64,000 bases of DNA from Apostichopus japonicus (Eukaryota > Echinodermata > Holothuroidea > Aspidochirotida > Stichopodidae): contig NC_092576.1 in NCBI RefSeq assembly GCF_037975245.1, positions 25,495,611-25,559,610 on the forward strand, read 5' to 3'. Under the pieces are notes generated by a model. It was not told the origin of the DNA. It saw only the letters and a list, made by a program, of their open reading frames with translations, and did not search any database. Positions 35,526 to 62,795 of this stretch are shown in pieces. The first letter of the stretch is position 1, and every line of letters begins with the position of its first letter. Both the position numbers and the translations under genes were made by a program.

Positions 35526-35903
35526 TTGCATACTTTTAATATGTTGTTGATGTCAGTGTACTTTACAGAGTACATTGACATGTCTGTTCCTCCAACGCTT
35601 GAGATCACAATTGAAATGGAAATGAATTTTAAAAACAACAGCGAAAATACTTCGGATATCTTTGAATCAGGTTTCAATGCCATGTTTGTCAAAACCATTG
35701 ACCCTTGGTCATATTTCGTGCAAGACTATATAAACCAAAGTGAAATCGGTTGTCATCCATGGGTTTTCCGTTGTTTGCAACAGGCAACAATGTACAATAC
35801 CTGTATACAGGCGCAAATTGGTTTTTGTATGGCATACACAGAAATTATTCTGCAGTTAAAATTGTACTGTGTGTTTGAACTAAGACATATATTATATATG
35901 TGA
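35526..35903 (+). CDS. Hypothetical ORF conserved between duplicated units (copy B)
   Basis: A 125-codon frame, paralogue of 18408-18743. The common part covers LLMSVYFTEYI, PPTLEITIEMEMNFKNNS, FESGFNAMF and PWSYFVQDYINQ, with several amino-acid changes. The C-terminal part (from about residue 80) is read in a different frame relative to copy A. No family recognised. It could be part of an exon or just a slowly decaying open stretch. Confidence 0.25.
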   Translation: MHTFNMLLMSVYFTEYIDMSVPPTLEITIEMEMNFKNNSENTSDIFESGFNAMFVKTIDPWSYFVQDYINQSEIGCHPWVFRCLQQATMYNTCIQAQIGFCMAYTEIILQLKLYCVFELRHILYM

Positions 35904-35915
35904 GCCTATTTTGCA

Positions 35916-36482
35916 AGCCAAAGCCTAAAGTTTATGAATAAGTAGATATGTGTAATCAGTAACAAGAAATCCGTAGTCATAACCGTGAACGTTTTACTAT
36001 GATTGGCTACTGAACCGTATCATGTCTGAACAATAATCGGTATTCATAGACATAGGTACTACTGAGAACGTGGAAGAAACCAACAAAATGGAGAAGGATT
36101 TGCTCGAAATCGTCTTGCTTATGATAAAAGATGTATGAATTAATTTAGCAACGCCAAAGTTTTTCTGCTTCGGACAAGGTATTACATATTACGTGTAAGC
36201 AGTTTGTTTATACTTATATTGCCTCACTTTTACACAGTTACGTTGCTACACGCTCAAATACAAAAATATTGTTTGGCTTGTTCGAGATGCTAGAATATTA
36301 TACAGTGTTGGAAACGACAAAACACACAATTAGGTTGCTACCACTGCATGTTGTGAAGCATATATCAATTTATGTTATGTGTGTCCACTCACCAGTGGAA
36401 CAATTTCTTCTGCTGACTAATCCCCTAAATGAATCATTGCGATTTATTACAACACCATGTGAAAACTTCTAATTGTTTCTAA
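35916..36482 (+). repeat. Internal repeat, partial copy
   Basis: Close match to 23690-24250. The next 120 bp (36487-36610) resemble 16972-17095 and 33800-33925, showing that the join is a recombination mosaic. The following 36611-37050 holds no recognised feature. Confidence 0.75.
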
Positions 36483-37056
36483 CTTTGAACGTGTTGAAGT
36501 TTCGGATTTATAATAAAGCTATTAGGTTTCGTAGCTGTCAAAATGAAAGTGACTCAAATGTAAGTGCTTACTAGTACTTTGGCATATTCTCCGACAAGAA
36601 CTATTAAAATATTAAATTAGGTGGGAGATTCTTCTCTTCATAATACTGAAAGTCTTTTCCTGATCACTGCAACTCTGTGTGTGTTTCATGTTTTAATGTA
36701 GTTTTTTCTTTTTTTTGTTATATCAATACAGCTTTTCTTATATTTCCTTTAATTTCCTCTCTTATTTTGTATGTGAGTAACTTTTATGATGTGGGTAAGC
36801 CTTTCTTGTGACAATCTTTTGTGGTGCTGTTTTGGGTGAAATTTAAACTCTTTTTAAAAATATACTGTCATACCCATGAATCAGTTAACCACATCTTATA
36901 AGTATAGACGTGAGTTTATTGCATCTTGCTTACTAGTATAGGTGACTCCCCCAGTGGTGATATGACCAATTGGACATACATGTGAAATGTTTGCTGGTAG
37001 AAGAACTATACCTGAAGACAATACAAACGTATGTAAAGTTAATTCAAGGTCTTCAG

Positions 37057-37183
37057 AATGAGCGACATCGACCTAACACCAGCACAGAAGACAACACTTA
37101 TCGGCTTTCACGCTTTCACAGACAACGACTTCAACTCTTCCTTCTTTGAAAAGGAAAACAAACCTGCTGGAAGCTGCTGGAAT
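37057..37183 (+). CDS. Penultimate exon of duplicated gene, unit 2
   Basis: A 127-nt exon (phase 2 in, phase 0 out) between TTCAG and GTAAGC with the same length and motifs as 25569-25695: MSDIDLTPAQKTTL, GFHAFTDNDFNSSFFEKEN, GSCWN. It splices in frame to the intact exon at 38009. Upstream exons of this gene are not visible: the sequence before 37048 differs from unit 1. The HAFT-x-x-D block suggests an uncharacterised, possibly transposon-derived protein. Confidence 0.5.
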
Positions 37184-38008
37184 GTAAGCCCTAATTCCTC
37201 GATACTTTATCAAATATTGGGGTATCTTCTGCTTTGTATGTGGAATTTGGGCTTTTAACCCAAGATATTCCCCCGCCCAGAGAGAATCCCCCTTCTATGG
37301 GGTTGCGTTCAGGATTTGGGCTTTTTACCCAAATATTCTTATTCCTTTTGAATTCTAGTTCAGAAAAAAAAACACATGAGATAAATCATACTTCCAGGTG
37401 ATACCTAGCTGATTCATAGCCTGGCTTATGTCTATATTAAATCACTAATTTCATTTTCCATAGAACTGGAACAAATATTACATGCACTTGTGCGTTGTAA
37501 GATGTAATAGGGTGACGGTAACCGGCCAGAAGTCCACTCCGAAGTTTAAGGGAAATGTCAATGTGTTAATTGTGTGTGTGTGTCCAAAACTCTTCCCAAG
37601 AGTTTGTGTTAAGATGTTGCCATGGATATGGCAAAATTAAAAAAGAAATGTTTGCTTTGACTTGCAAACTCCACGGGTATTCGGACGCTCAAATCTAAAT
37701 AAAAAATTTAGTTGTAACATAGGTTGAGCCAAATTGTCAAATTGTTGTGTTAGATATACAAAGTTTAGGTTGGTTTAATTTTTCAAATACCTGTATTTCA
37801 AGAAAAAATGAGATGAAAAAAAACATGGCTTGATTTATCATAGGATATCATTATTAATATACTTTAGTTTCAGTTTCAAAAACAGTAATATGAATTTAAA
37901 AATGGGATCAGATTTTCTTGCCTTCACCCTTCGCTTTTCAAGTGAAAAATAATTCATAAACTATTACTGCTTATCTTGTTTATTGTTTTCACTATTTCTT
38001 TATTGCAG

Positions 38009-38338
38009 ATTGGAACCAATTTGACTGAGTTCCTGCCTAAGGTTAGCCAGACGCAACTATTTATTGTAATCATAGGAGAGAAGAGAAGAAACCCAGAACA
38101 ACAGTTTTTGATACTAGAAAGGATAGCTATACCAGCTAGTTTTCTGATCAATGTAGTTGATCTATGTTTCAAAGTGCTTTGTGTATCGGACCTTTACCAC
38201 CCTTGGGAGTCTGGTAACGTGTGGGATTCATTCAAGAGATATTTACGGGCTCGGGGAGGGGAAGGGGAGACTAAGGTTAACATAAAGTGTTTTGACCTTG
38301 AAGAATGTTGTATCATGCACTGCGGAAACTTGAAATGA
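38009..38338 (+). CDS. Terminal exon of duplicated gene, unit 2 (intact)
   Basis: After an AG acceptor (TTTATTGCAG) a 110-codon open stretch reads IGTNLTEFLPKVSQT, LFIVIIGEKRRNPEQQFLIL, then VVDLCFKVLCVSDLYHPWES and W-x-SFKRYLRARGG, and ends with a stop after MHCGNLK. The DLCFK-x-x-x-V...YP/HP...W block reminds me of uncharacterised animal proteins, but I cannot name the family. No introns, signal or membrane segment are visible in it. The unit 1 sister exon (26553-26898) is broken, so if either copy is functional it is this one. Confidence 0.5.
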   Translation: MGTNLTEFLPKVSQTQLFIVIIGEKRRNPEQQFLILERIAIPASFLINVVDLCFKVLCVSDLYHPWESGNVWDSFKRYLRARGGEGETKVNIKCFDLEECCIMHCGNLK

Positions 38339-38600
38339 TATGTGAAACAGGGTGCTTACACGCCATGAAAAAACCTGGAAAGTCATGAATATTTCTATTT
38401 CATTTGCGGCATTGAAAATCATGATAAAGAGTCAACTAGCTTTAATGGTCATAGGAATGTAACATTTATGAAAAAATATATTGAATGTACTGTTTAATTT
38501 TTATTCTTTTTTGTCGTTAGGGCGATCTTTGCAATTCAATGTGCACCTTACATTACCTCTCCCATATCCAGTTAAGTTTAGTTAAAATTAAATGTATTAA

Positions 38601-41600
38601 CAGATTTTTAGGAGTGTATATACAACACTATATTCAACAACATAAACAAGAGTATTTGTTAGAGCAACCTTCCACTAACTATGGGAATGATATTTAACGT
38701 GAGACATGATGATGTTAACTTCCTTTAATAATGAAGACAAGAGCATTCATGTAATACACAGTGAAGAAAATCTCTAGTAGAGTTTATTGTCAATTACACG
38801 TCTGTTATTGAACTGGCCAGAGTATAAACTATAAATTGACTAGTTGTAGAATTACGTTCAAGAAAGTGTTCAAGTTTTTGTTTCGGTCTTCAATGTTTCC
38901 CTGAGCTATGTAATTATGTACTATTTATATTGGACTGAAAATGTCTCCTTATTTGCCCTTGAATCGTCAAATTTTTTGTGTAGACATTTCTCTGGTCTGT
39001 CGAGACTGTATAGTTTCAATGTCAGTCTCGTTCTCTCCACAATTGTCTTCTTAGTTCACGTGAGACTTACACAGTGTTACCATGAATAAAAAGTCGTTTC
39101 ACACTTCCTGCACAGTTCAAACACATGCCAAATTAAGTAAATATAAAGTAGCTCTACCACGTCACTCAGTTTTACGTAGAGTACAGCTAGGACTAGGGTT
39201 TCACTGTGCAAATCGGGGGGGGGGGGGCGTTTTGATTCCAGTCCTAATTTAATACAACCTTAGCTACCATATATTATATACTTATTGCTGAACATAGTCA
39301 ATAACGACAATTAATAAGGTTGTTCTGTGTTTCCTAAAAGCACATATCCCCAAACTTCAAAGTGTACAAGATCAAAAATAACAACTTGTATAAATAAATA
39401 ACTTTGAAACTTTCCTACGATAATTTCCCTAGCTTATTATGTGATAAGGCACTACCTGTAATAGTGAATATTATTTTCTTTTATGTAATCGTGTACATAT
39501 ATAATGGAAGCACACAACGTGCGGTGTGTAATAAATGGTTTATTTCGATTTCCAATATATACGTGTAATTGGTTGCTGTTTATAGCACACAAGTCTGGAA
39601 CCATTGCAGTTGATGTACTATATGCCACGCCACGACTGAATGAATAATTATAACAGAACTTCTATGCGATTGTCTCAGTTACCCTGGGCGATGAATTCCA
39701 GTGCTTGGTTTGTTTATCTAATCGATTTAGAAATAATACCTACATGAAATTTTTGTTCGCTACCGTCACACATCGTTGACTATGGCAAACTGCGTACACA
39801 ATGAAGGAACCGGTCGTGGCTAGCAGGATTGTATTAACATTGCCAGTTCTCAAAAGTATTTATCTTACAGTATAGACTGAAAGAGGAAGTTCAAATAACT
39901 ATGACGAGTAGAGTTGAAGATTGAATTTAATCAGAATTAGTCTTTAAGGACAAATTTTAAATTAACATTTCTGAAAACCTATATTTTTCCCGCCGTCTAC
40001 TATTCAAGCTATTTATACATATAACAGAACTAGGCACTGGATTACGAAACAGATGTAGATCAAAACAGTGGGATATCTGATCGAAACAGGGTGTTGGTGG
40101 ATTTTGGCCAATCATTTTTACCTTATATACCTGAAAACGTAACTTAAGCCATACTGAACCATGTATTTACAATCGCTTAAACCAGTTGACCAGAAGAGTG
40201 GTACGTCCGCATTTTCCAATTTACAATTATATGCCTAAATTTATGATTGCTATGCAGTTATGCCAAAGTGTTGCTTAAAGGAATGCTGTATTGCCCCTAA
40301 ATATGCCAGATTTTCACTTTGCTCAAAATTCTTAAAGTATGTTTGCTACTACCCTGGAGGAAAATTACTTTACTGGAACATTCAATCATCTCGTGTCATC
40401 ATTTATAATGGATGAGAAAATATGAAGGGTTATTACATTCAGAAAGTACTTCTTGAAATTTTCTAACAATTAAAGTGGCCAGAGTTTAGGGCCTATACAG
40501 ACTACCTTTAAACTTGTAAATGTTTAACTTGTCCAGAGTGACCTTAACTTTACTTAACCTTCTGTGGACAGCCTGTACAATTAGAACAGCTTGAGAATGT
40601 ACCTGTTTCCCCAATCTAGTTACAGGAATGCTATGGAGACTTGTTCTTAAGTATACAGGACAATGACGCTTTGATATCATGTTGAATATTCCTTGTTACA
40701 TCAAGGTGTTGCATTCCTTGTTACATCAACGTTGGTAGTCTTTCAATAAAACCTAGACATAATCTGTTGTCTGGTTGAGATAAGATAAGAGATAAGAAAA
40801 TGCTTGATCAATGAGATATCATGTTTTTGCCCCCCCCCCCCCATAAAAAACACACAATTATATGGGCTGCATAATTGGTAGTTCTAGCTGAAGTACCACT
40901 AAAATTGAATTACAACTCTATATCAGTGTTTGAAATGGAATATTCCCATTATTGTCCATATTTCATGGCCACTATTGTGAAACGGCCTGGGCAAACCACA
41001 GGCATAGTGTGTATCCTAAACTGTAAGTCACATGAATTACCTCAGATGCCACTAATATTTGCTGCATCGACTTGGACGAGTTGAGAAGCCCTAGATAGCA
41101 ACACCTTTTTTTTCAAATTTTGGTATGCAAGAGTTCCATTTTCAGCCAGTCTGAAAGACTGACTTTGTCTTCGTAAAATCCTTCTCTGTTTTAATTTTGT
41201 GAAACAACTTAGATAGCTCTCATCTCTTAGAATATCGGCAATTTGTCTCACGTTTTCTGCTAACTTTTTCATGTTTAGTTGTTGCAAAGCACGATCGATC
41301 AACTGTCTGCTGAATATACGGAAGCCGAATGCAACAAATTTGCTAATAATACGGATACTGCCAGTCCATCACTAATTACATTTTTGCTGCTCTAACATAC
41401 CTGCTAGTGCGGACATTGTGTTCAAGTGGACACAATTTACAACAAAATATACGACAGTCAAATAATGTCCCCCTTTGTTTAACAATAGCATATACAAATG
41501 TACCGGTAAATCCAGTATAAATTGTCCTAGGTGGACTAGGACAGTATGTACTGAAGATGGGATATATGCGACAGTTTGTACCGCTACACCGGCACCGGAC

Positions 41601-43838
41601 CACGGCGAAATAAAATAACGTATTCGTGCGTGTTATGGAATTCAAGCTGTGAAGTGCATATGTATGAAATATTTTACTACGTGAAAGGCGGAAGAAAAAG
41701 GAGTAAGATAAGTACATGGTCACTGGTGAATACACAACTGGCTTTTGTATTGATTTCTACTAAGGGTTGCGAGGCTTAACAAAGAACAAAATCACGATTG
41801 ACTGGTTCTTGCATAGTTTCAATCAGTTCTCACCATTTGCAATGATCGGGTAAAGGTGGACTTGTAATTTAAGTCTTAAACTGTTTGTTGTGTTGTCAAA
41901 GAAATTATTAAATCACTGTTGGAGGTGATACCTGCTGCATTTTATGATATTTATATCTTATCATAGGAAACCGTTCCGTAATCGTAATTCGTAGCAATAT
42001 TCGAAGAGAATGTTAACATGCCCGAAAAAAAATGGTAGATTCCATATGCGTCATAAGACTGAGCAATTCAAAACGTAACCATTATTTAAAAAAAAATTGT
42101 CACACGCAATTGCACAGCAACACTAATTTGCATATTATCAGTAGCGAATCATTACCTTATACGGCCATACTATTTTTCGTAGTGCTCAGAATATAAAGCG
42201 TTGTAGGTTAAAAGGAAACGTGTTAAGCGGAAGGCAGTAAGGGTGAGAACTACTTGTATGAAATTGTCTAGTAACCTCGTTTGATCACATATACAATTCC
42301 TAAGTTATATATACGCCAACAAACTTCATAAGTTTCTCAAGTTTGGAAAAGTTTTGGAAGCTTTGTGAGCCTATTTGTTAACTTTCGCCGTGCTTTGCCT
42401 AGATATATAATTTGTTAACACTTTGACAAACGTTTTATTATTCCTTCTGGATATGTAAGTATTTGAGACACTGTTAGGTGTAATTTAAAACAGAACGACC
42501 ACGGAAATTCAGCAGAATGTCTTTATGAGCCGATGCAATTAGTTTAGATGCTGTGGTTGGTGAATGTATTAAAGACATTATTGAAAACGGATTAAATGAA
42601 TTTTATGTTCCGATTGAAATTCGTCAACGTCAGTTGGATTGTAACAAACTTCGGTATTTCACATACACCTACTCGTTTTAAAATACAATACCTGGATTTT
42701 TTTGTGTCCGTGGATCAACGAGATTGGAAAGAAAAAGCAAATTTATCCAGTGTCTTATAACTGTTATCAAAGGATACTCTGACAAGTTACATCAGTGAAG
42801 GTAATTTCCTCTATTTTCGTTAATCTTATTTTTTCTAGGGCTTTGCATATCACGATTATCATAAAAGTCCCCACGAAAGATATCAATGAGGTTAACAAAC
42901 CATGAAAAATGTTCGAAGAAATAACAATTTTTCATAAACATTAATATTCAGGTACAAAAACAGACATTTGCAAAAAAAAAAATGTGCGATTTGTTATGAG
43001 CTGTCGTTTACGAACGTAGTTAATAAGGTGTTGATGTTTGGATGGTGGGGCGTAACCACTCAAGGAGTAAACTTTTATCAGTTTTTCACGTTCTTTCCCT
43101 AACTTTAGACTTCTTAAGCTGTTGAAATAAGAACATTATCAATCCAAACGTCTATGTTAATTCGTTTTAAAGCATACACGTGTTTGTAGGTTACACATGT
43201 TTTTTTTTTATTTATCGGCTTGAAATTGTCTCCATATTGGTTGATATGGAATCAATTTTGCACCGGAAAGATACCGTTAATGTCCAATAATCGTACATTT
43301 CATAAATGAAAATGTTACATGTTGTTAAGTACAATCTATTCATTGCCGCTCTTCGTGTTTGAAATTAGTTTCATTAAAATAAATAATCTGATGGCAGTTT
43401 CTGGCACACTTAAAGACTAAAATATGACAATGATACATTGATAGGTTAAACCTCAATATCTTGGGGTTATAAAAGTTGAGTTATATTAAACCAGATAAAA
43501 AAACTTAGCATACAGTGAAGTAATCGATTGTGATGGCGCAAAGTATTTAAATTTATGTTTGACAATCATATTTCATTTTTTACTGAAATTTGATCAAACT
43601 TGAATATTAACAAAGCTTATGTCACCATCGTTGATTTTGTCAGATGCATCTATAAAACGTTCGATAACGTTTAATGGTGGATTGAAACATGTATATGAAT
43701 TAATATTCCACCCAAACCAAATTGGTATATTTAAGTATGAGATAATGTTCATGAACGGTATAACATGATACCCGAATTGTTATTATTTAAGCAATATCAC
43801 CTTTTCTTATTTCCATTCCAAATAGTATGTATACACAT
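38601..43838. other. Intergenic, no gene recognised
   Basis: AT-rich sequence with short homopolymers (G at 39218-39228, C at 40830-40842). An 86-codon minus frame (41042-41302) is lysine and arginine rich (KLKQRRILRRQSQSFRLAENG) and distantly reminiscent of the segment before retroelement integrases. It is too short and isolated to call. The minus frame at 41376-41735 is not recognised. Confidence 0.45.
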
Positions 43839-44460
43839 GTCGATCCTGCATATTGGATCCTGTACAGTGGAACATGTATAGCAGATCGTGTAAAGTTTAT
43901 CATGTATAGTAGATCATTTATAGTTGATCATATATTGGATAATGTATATTGGATCCTGCATATAGGATCCTACACGGTGAAAGCTACATAGTTGATTCTG
44001 TATAGTTGATCGTGTATAGTGGTCCATATAGGAAATCCAGCATGTGATCATATATGGAGGATCATACATAGTTGATCCTTTATAGTACATCCTGTATATT
44101 GAGTTATATATATATATATATATTGTATCGTGCATATTGAATCATGCAATGTGAATTGCGTATATAATGGTTCGTGTAAAGAGGATTGTGTAAACTGAAT
44201 CTTGGGTAGTGCATCCATCGTAGTGATCACGCAAAGTAATCTAGATCTAGGATTTTGGATCATATATTTTCACAAAGTTTAAAGTGCATAATGGATCGTG
44301 TACAGTGGATCGCGTATAGTTATTACTACATAGAGGATCCTGTATAGTACATCAGGTATTGTGGATTGTAATAGCGGATCGTGCATATAAGATTGGATAT
44401 ATTGGATGCTGTAGAGTAGATCCTGTATACCATCTCGTGTATAGTGGATCCACGTATACT
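43839..44460. repeat. 14-bp degenerate minisatellite
   Basis: About forty units of the type TGGATCCTGTATAG, with many containing GGATCC or (T/A)GATC(C/G). The first dozen units keep strict 14-bp spacing; later units have small insertions, including a short (TA)n at 44104-44126. Open frames here, rich in Tyr, Ile and Met, are products of the repeat. Confidence 0.85.
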
Positions 44461-46064
44461 ATGACAACATCGGGCTAACTATTGTTGTGTTCTCAGTGTG
44501 TTGCAATCTGTCATTATGTATGCTTCTTTAAGCGAAGAGCTGTAGTAGCAAATGTTGAAGAAAAACCTCGAATCTATCAATACAACCTGATCCTGCTGCT
44601 GGTTTTCGTCTTAACACATGTCATTCACCTTCGACACTAAAAACCTGACAAATGTATGTATCACTGTTATCGATGCAGGTGCATTTAAGCAGGGCCAATT
44701 GCTTTTGTCATTTCGTAAAACGCAACCTGAATCTAATCTTTTAAAGATGATAAATTGTCCATATTTTAAATGTAATTACTTTAGAAAGCATTGTTAAAAC
44801 CTTGACCAAAGTTCGACCTAGCGTATCCATTAGATCCATATCTACCGATATTTGAGTCATATTAACTTGACATAATCTTTCACCTATCATCCATCCCACC
44901 CATATGGGTTATTGTCAATGTATCTGCAGATTTTCCCAACACTGAACTACATTTTTGTTAGAAATCCACCAGCCCTAACGTTCGGTTATGTAAATTAACT
45001 CATACCTGGCTTAAAATGTTGTAAATGGAAGAGATTTAAGATTTATCGCATTAAAAACTGTTAAAGACTGAACTTAGTTTTCCAACAACATCAAAGCAAA
45101 TAAAGACATTTCAGTGTATCTCGTGTATACATTGTACCAAAACATGTTTAATTCACAGTTCTGCATATATTCCAAACAATACAGGGATAAAAAAAATCAA
45201 CTTAATCATCTGACAAGTCATTGGATACATCGAACGTTCAAGTAAACTTACAGAGCAGTATTGACAATGTTCAAGCAAGGTGGAGACACAATGAACTAAT
45301 TAATATCACAATTCAGTTCAGTTAAAAACATTTTAAGCTAATTTTACCCATTCTTACCATATGCAATACTAAGGGAGAGACAATTTAAGGCTGTGCTTTT
45401 CTTCCCGGGCGAAGCTTGCTTAATAATATCTTGCGATAATAACGTATTTATATAGGAACTGAATAATCGTTGCTTACGTCGTCAGTGATGACTGGTTTAA
45501 CTGACTCACTACCCACACCAAAAGCTATTTTGGGACGAACAACTCTCAACAACACGAACAAAAGTTGTAGTTGATAAAGATGGAGTTCATGTTTTCCAAA
45601 TTATGATCTTGGACAGAGGAAATATGTTATATTTAACTAGTAATTGGTACAAGATAATCCCGATCAATCCGCTACTATAGTCCTTCCATTTTGCAATAAA
45701 CGTAAATATCACATCATGAAACATGATGTTATTGTTCATGTTGACACTGTGCTATGAACACGTCTTCTCGTCCAAAGAACTCAAGTAACGATTTAGATAT
45801 AAATATTTACCTAATTTGAGGGAAATATATTTTCCGTGCCCTATTTGACATTTTCATAGTGACTCTGGCTCACACAAAAATAACATAATTGTTATCGCAA
45901 TCGTGGTTGTCATAATTATGGAATGATTATCATATTTAAATCTTCATAGCCACCGCTATCACCGATACCGTCACCACCATTAACACCAACACTATTTATT
46001 CCATAAAATGATTATGTGTCAAATATATAATTTTTTGATAGCTGATTGCCTTTTCCTTTTTCAG
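44461..46064. other. Upstream region of the NLR-like gene, no feature called
   Basis: No gene or clear promoter recognised. Because the first coding exon is preceded by a splice acceptor, at least one non-coding 5' exon should lie in or left of this stretch, but I cannot locate it. Confidence 0.4.
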
Positions 46065-62283
<16,219 letters not shown>

Positions 62284-62675
62284 TTCTTAAACCTGTCGTA
62301 GTAAAACACACATTCATCCATTACCGTTTAAACAGAAAAGAACATCACCTAAAGAAGTAACAGCAGTTGTTTAAGGTGTACCACATATTGCGGGAATTAC
62401 ATCAAGCACGGTTATGTAAATGTCGGCAGGAAATCGTTATTTATCTGTGGGATAAAATATGTCTTATGTTTCTTGAGTTTTGTTTACTTGTTGTGTGTAG
62501 ATTTAGATGCCATTTTACTACTTCAACAATATAGTTCATTGAGCTGGTTGCCGAGTGGAACATTCAAAGTGTATTCATGTTTGGTTATCTGAATATAGCA
62601 AATAAACCAATGGAATCATCTATGGACATTTTAATTGAAATAAAAAGCAATGATTTTTTTGTGTCATATTATCAG

Positions 62676-62795
62676 GTTGATGATGTAGATACAGTCAAGC
62701 GAATATGCACAAGGCAAGTGACTATTAGCAGAAATGACAGTGAGGTACTGCAGAGATGTACCATACAGCTTCTGGAGAACGCATCTCAGCATGAC
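62676..62795 (+). pseudogene. Duplicate of the end of a NACHT exon
   Basis: A 40-codon stretch between TATTATCAG and GTAAGT (phase 0 in and out) reads VDDVDTVKRICTRQ, VTISRNDSEVLQRCTIQLLE and NASQHD. It aligns with the end of exon 3 (VTISSTDSRLLQRSTIQILD, followed by GTAAGT). The same donor position and phase are kept. The rest of the NACHT exon is missing here, so this is a relic exon, an alternative exon, or the visible edge of a rearranged neighbouring NLR gene continuing to the right. Confidence 0.65.

Larger units (their letters stand above)
29699..38600 (+). repeat. Segmental tandem duplication, unit 2
   Basis: This 8.9-kb unit parallels unit 1 but lacks its 4.8-kb middle segment, the inverted exon and the TTTACC element. 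At 35900-35916 it jumps from the equivalent of 18775 to the equivalent of 23690. At 36487-36610 a short piece instead resembles 16972-17095, so it is a mosaic. It carries intact last exons of the duplicated gene. After 38600 the similarity stops. Confidence 0.85.

Noticed and set aside
41042-41302. A gene fragment related to retroelement integrase
   Set aside because: Only a vague basic pattern, no H2C2 or catalytic motif, no neighbouring element.
43914-44263. Open frames with Tyr/Ile/Met/Ser repeats on the minus strand
   Set aside because: Created by the 14-bp minisatellite and a short (TA)n.
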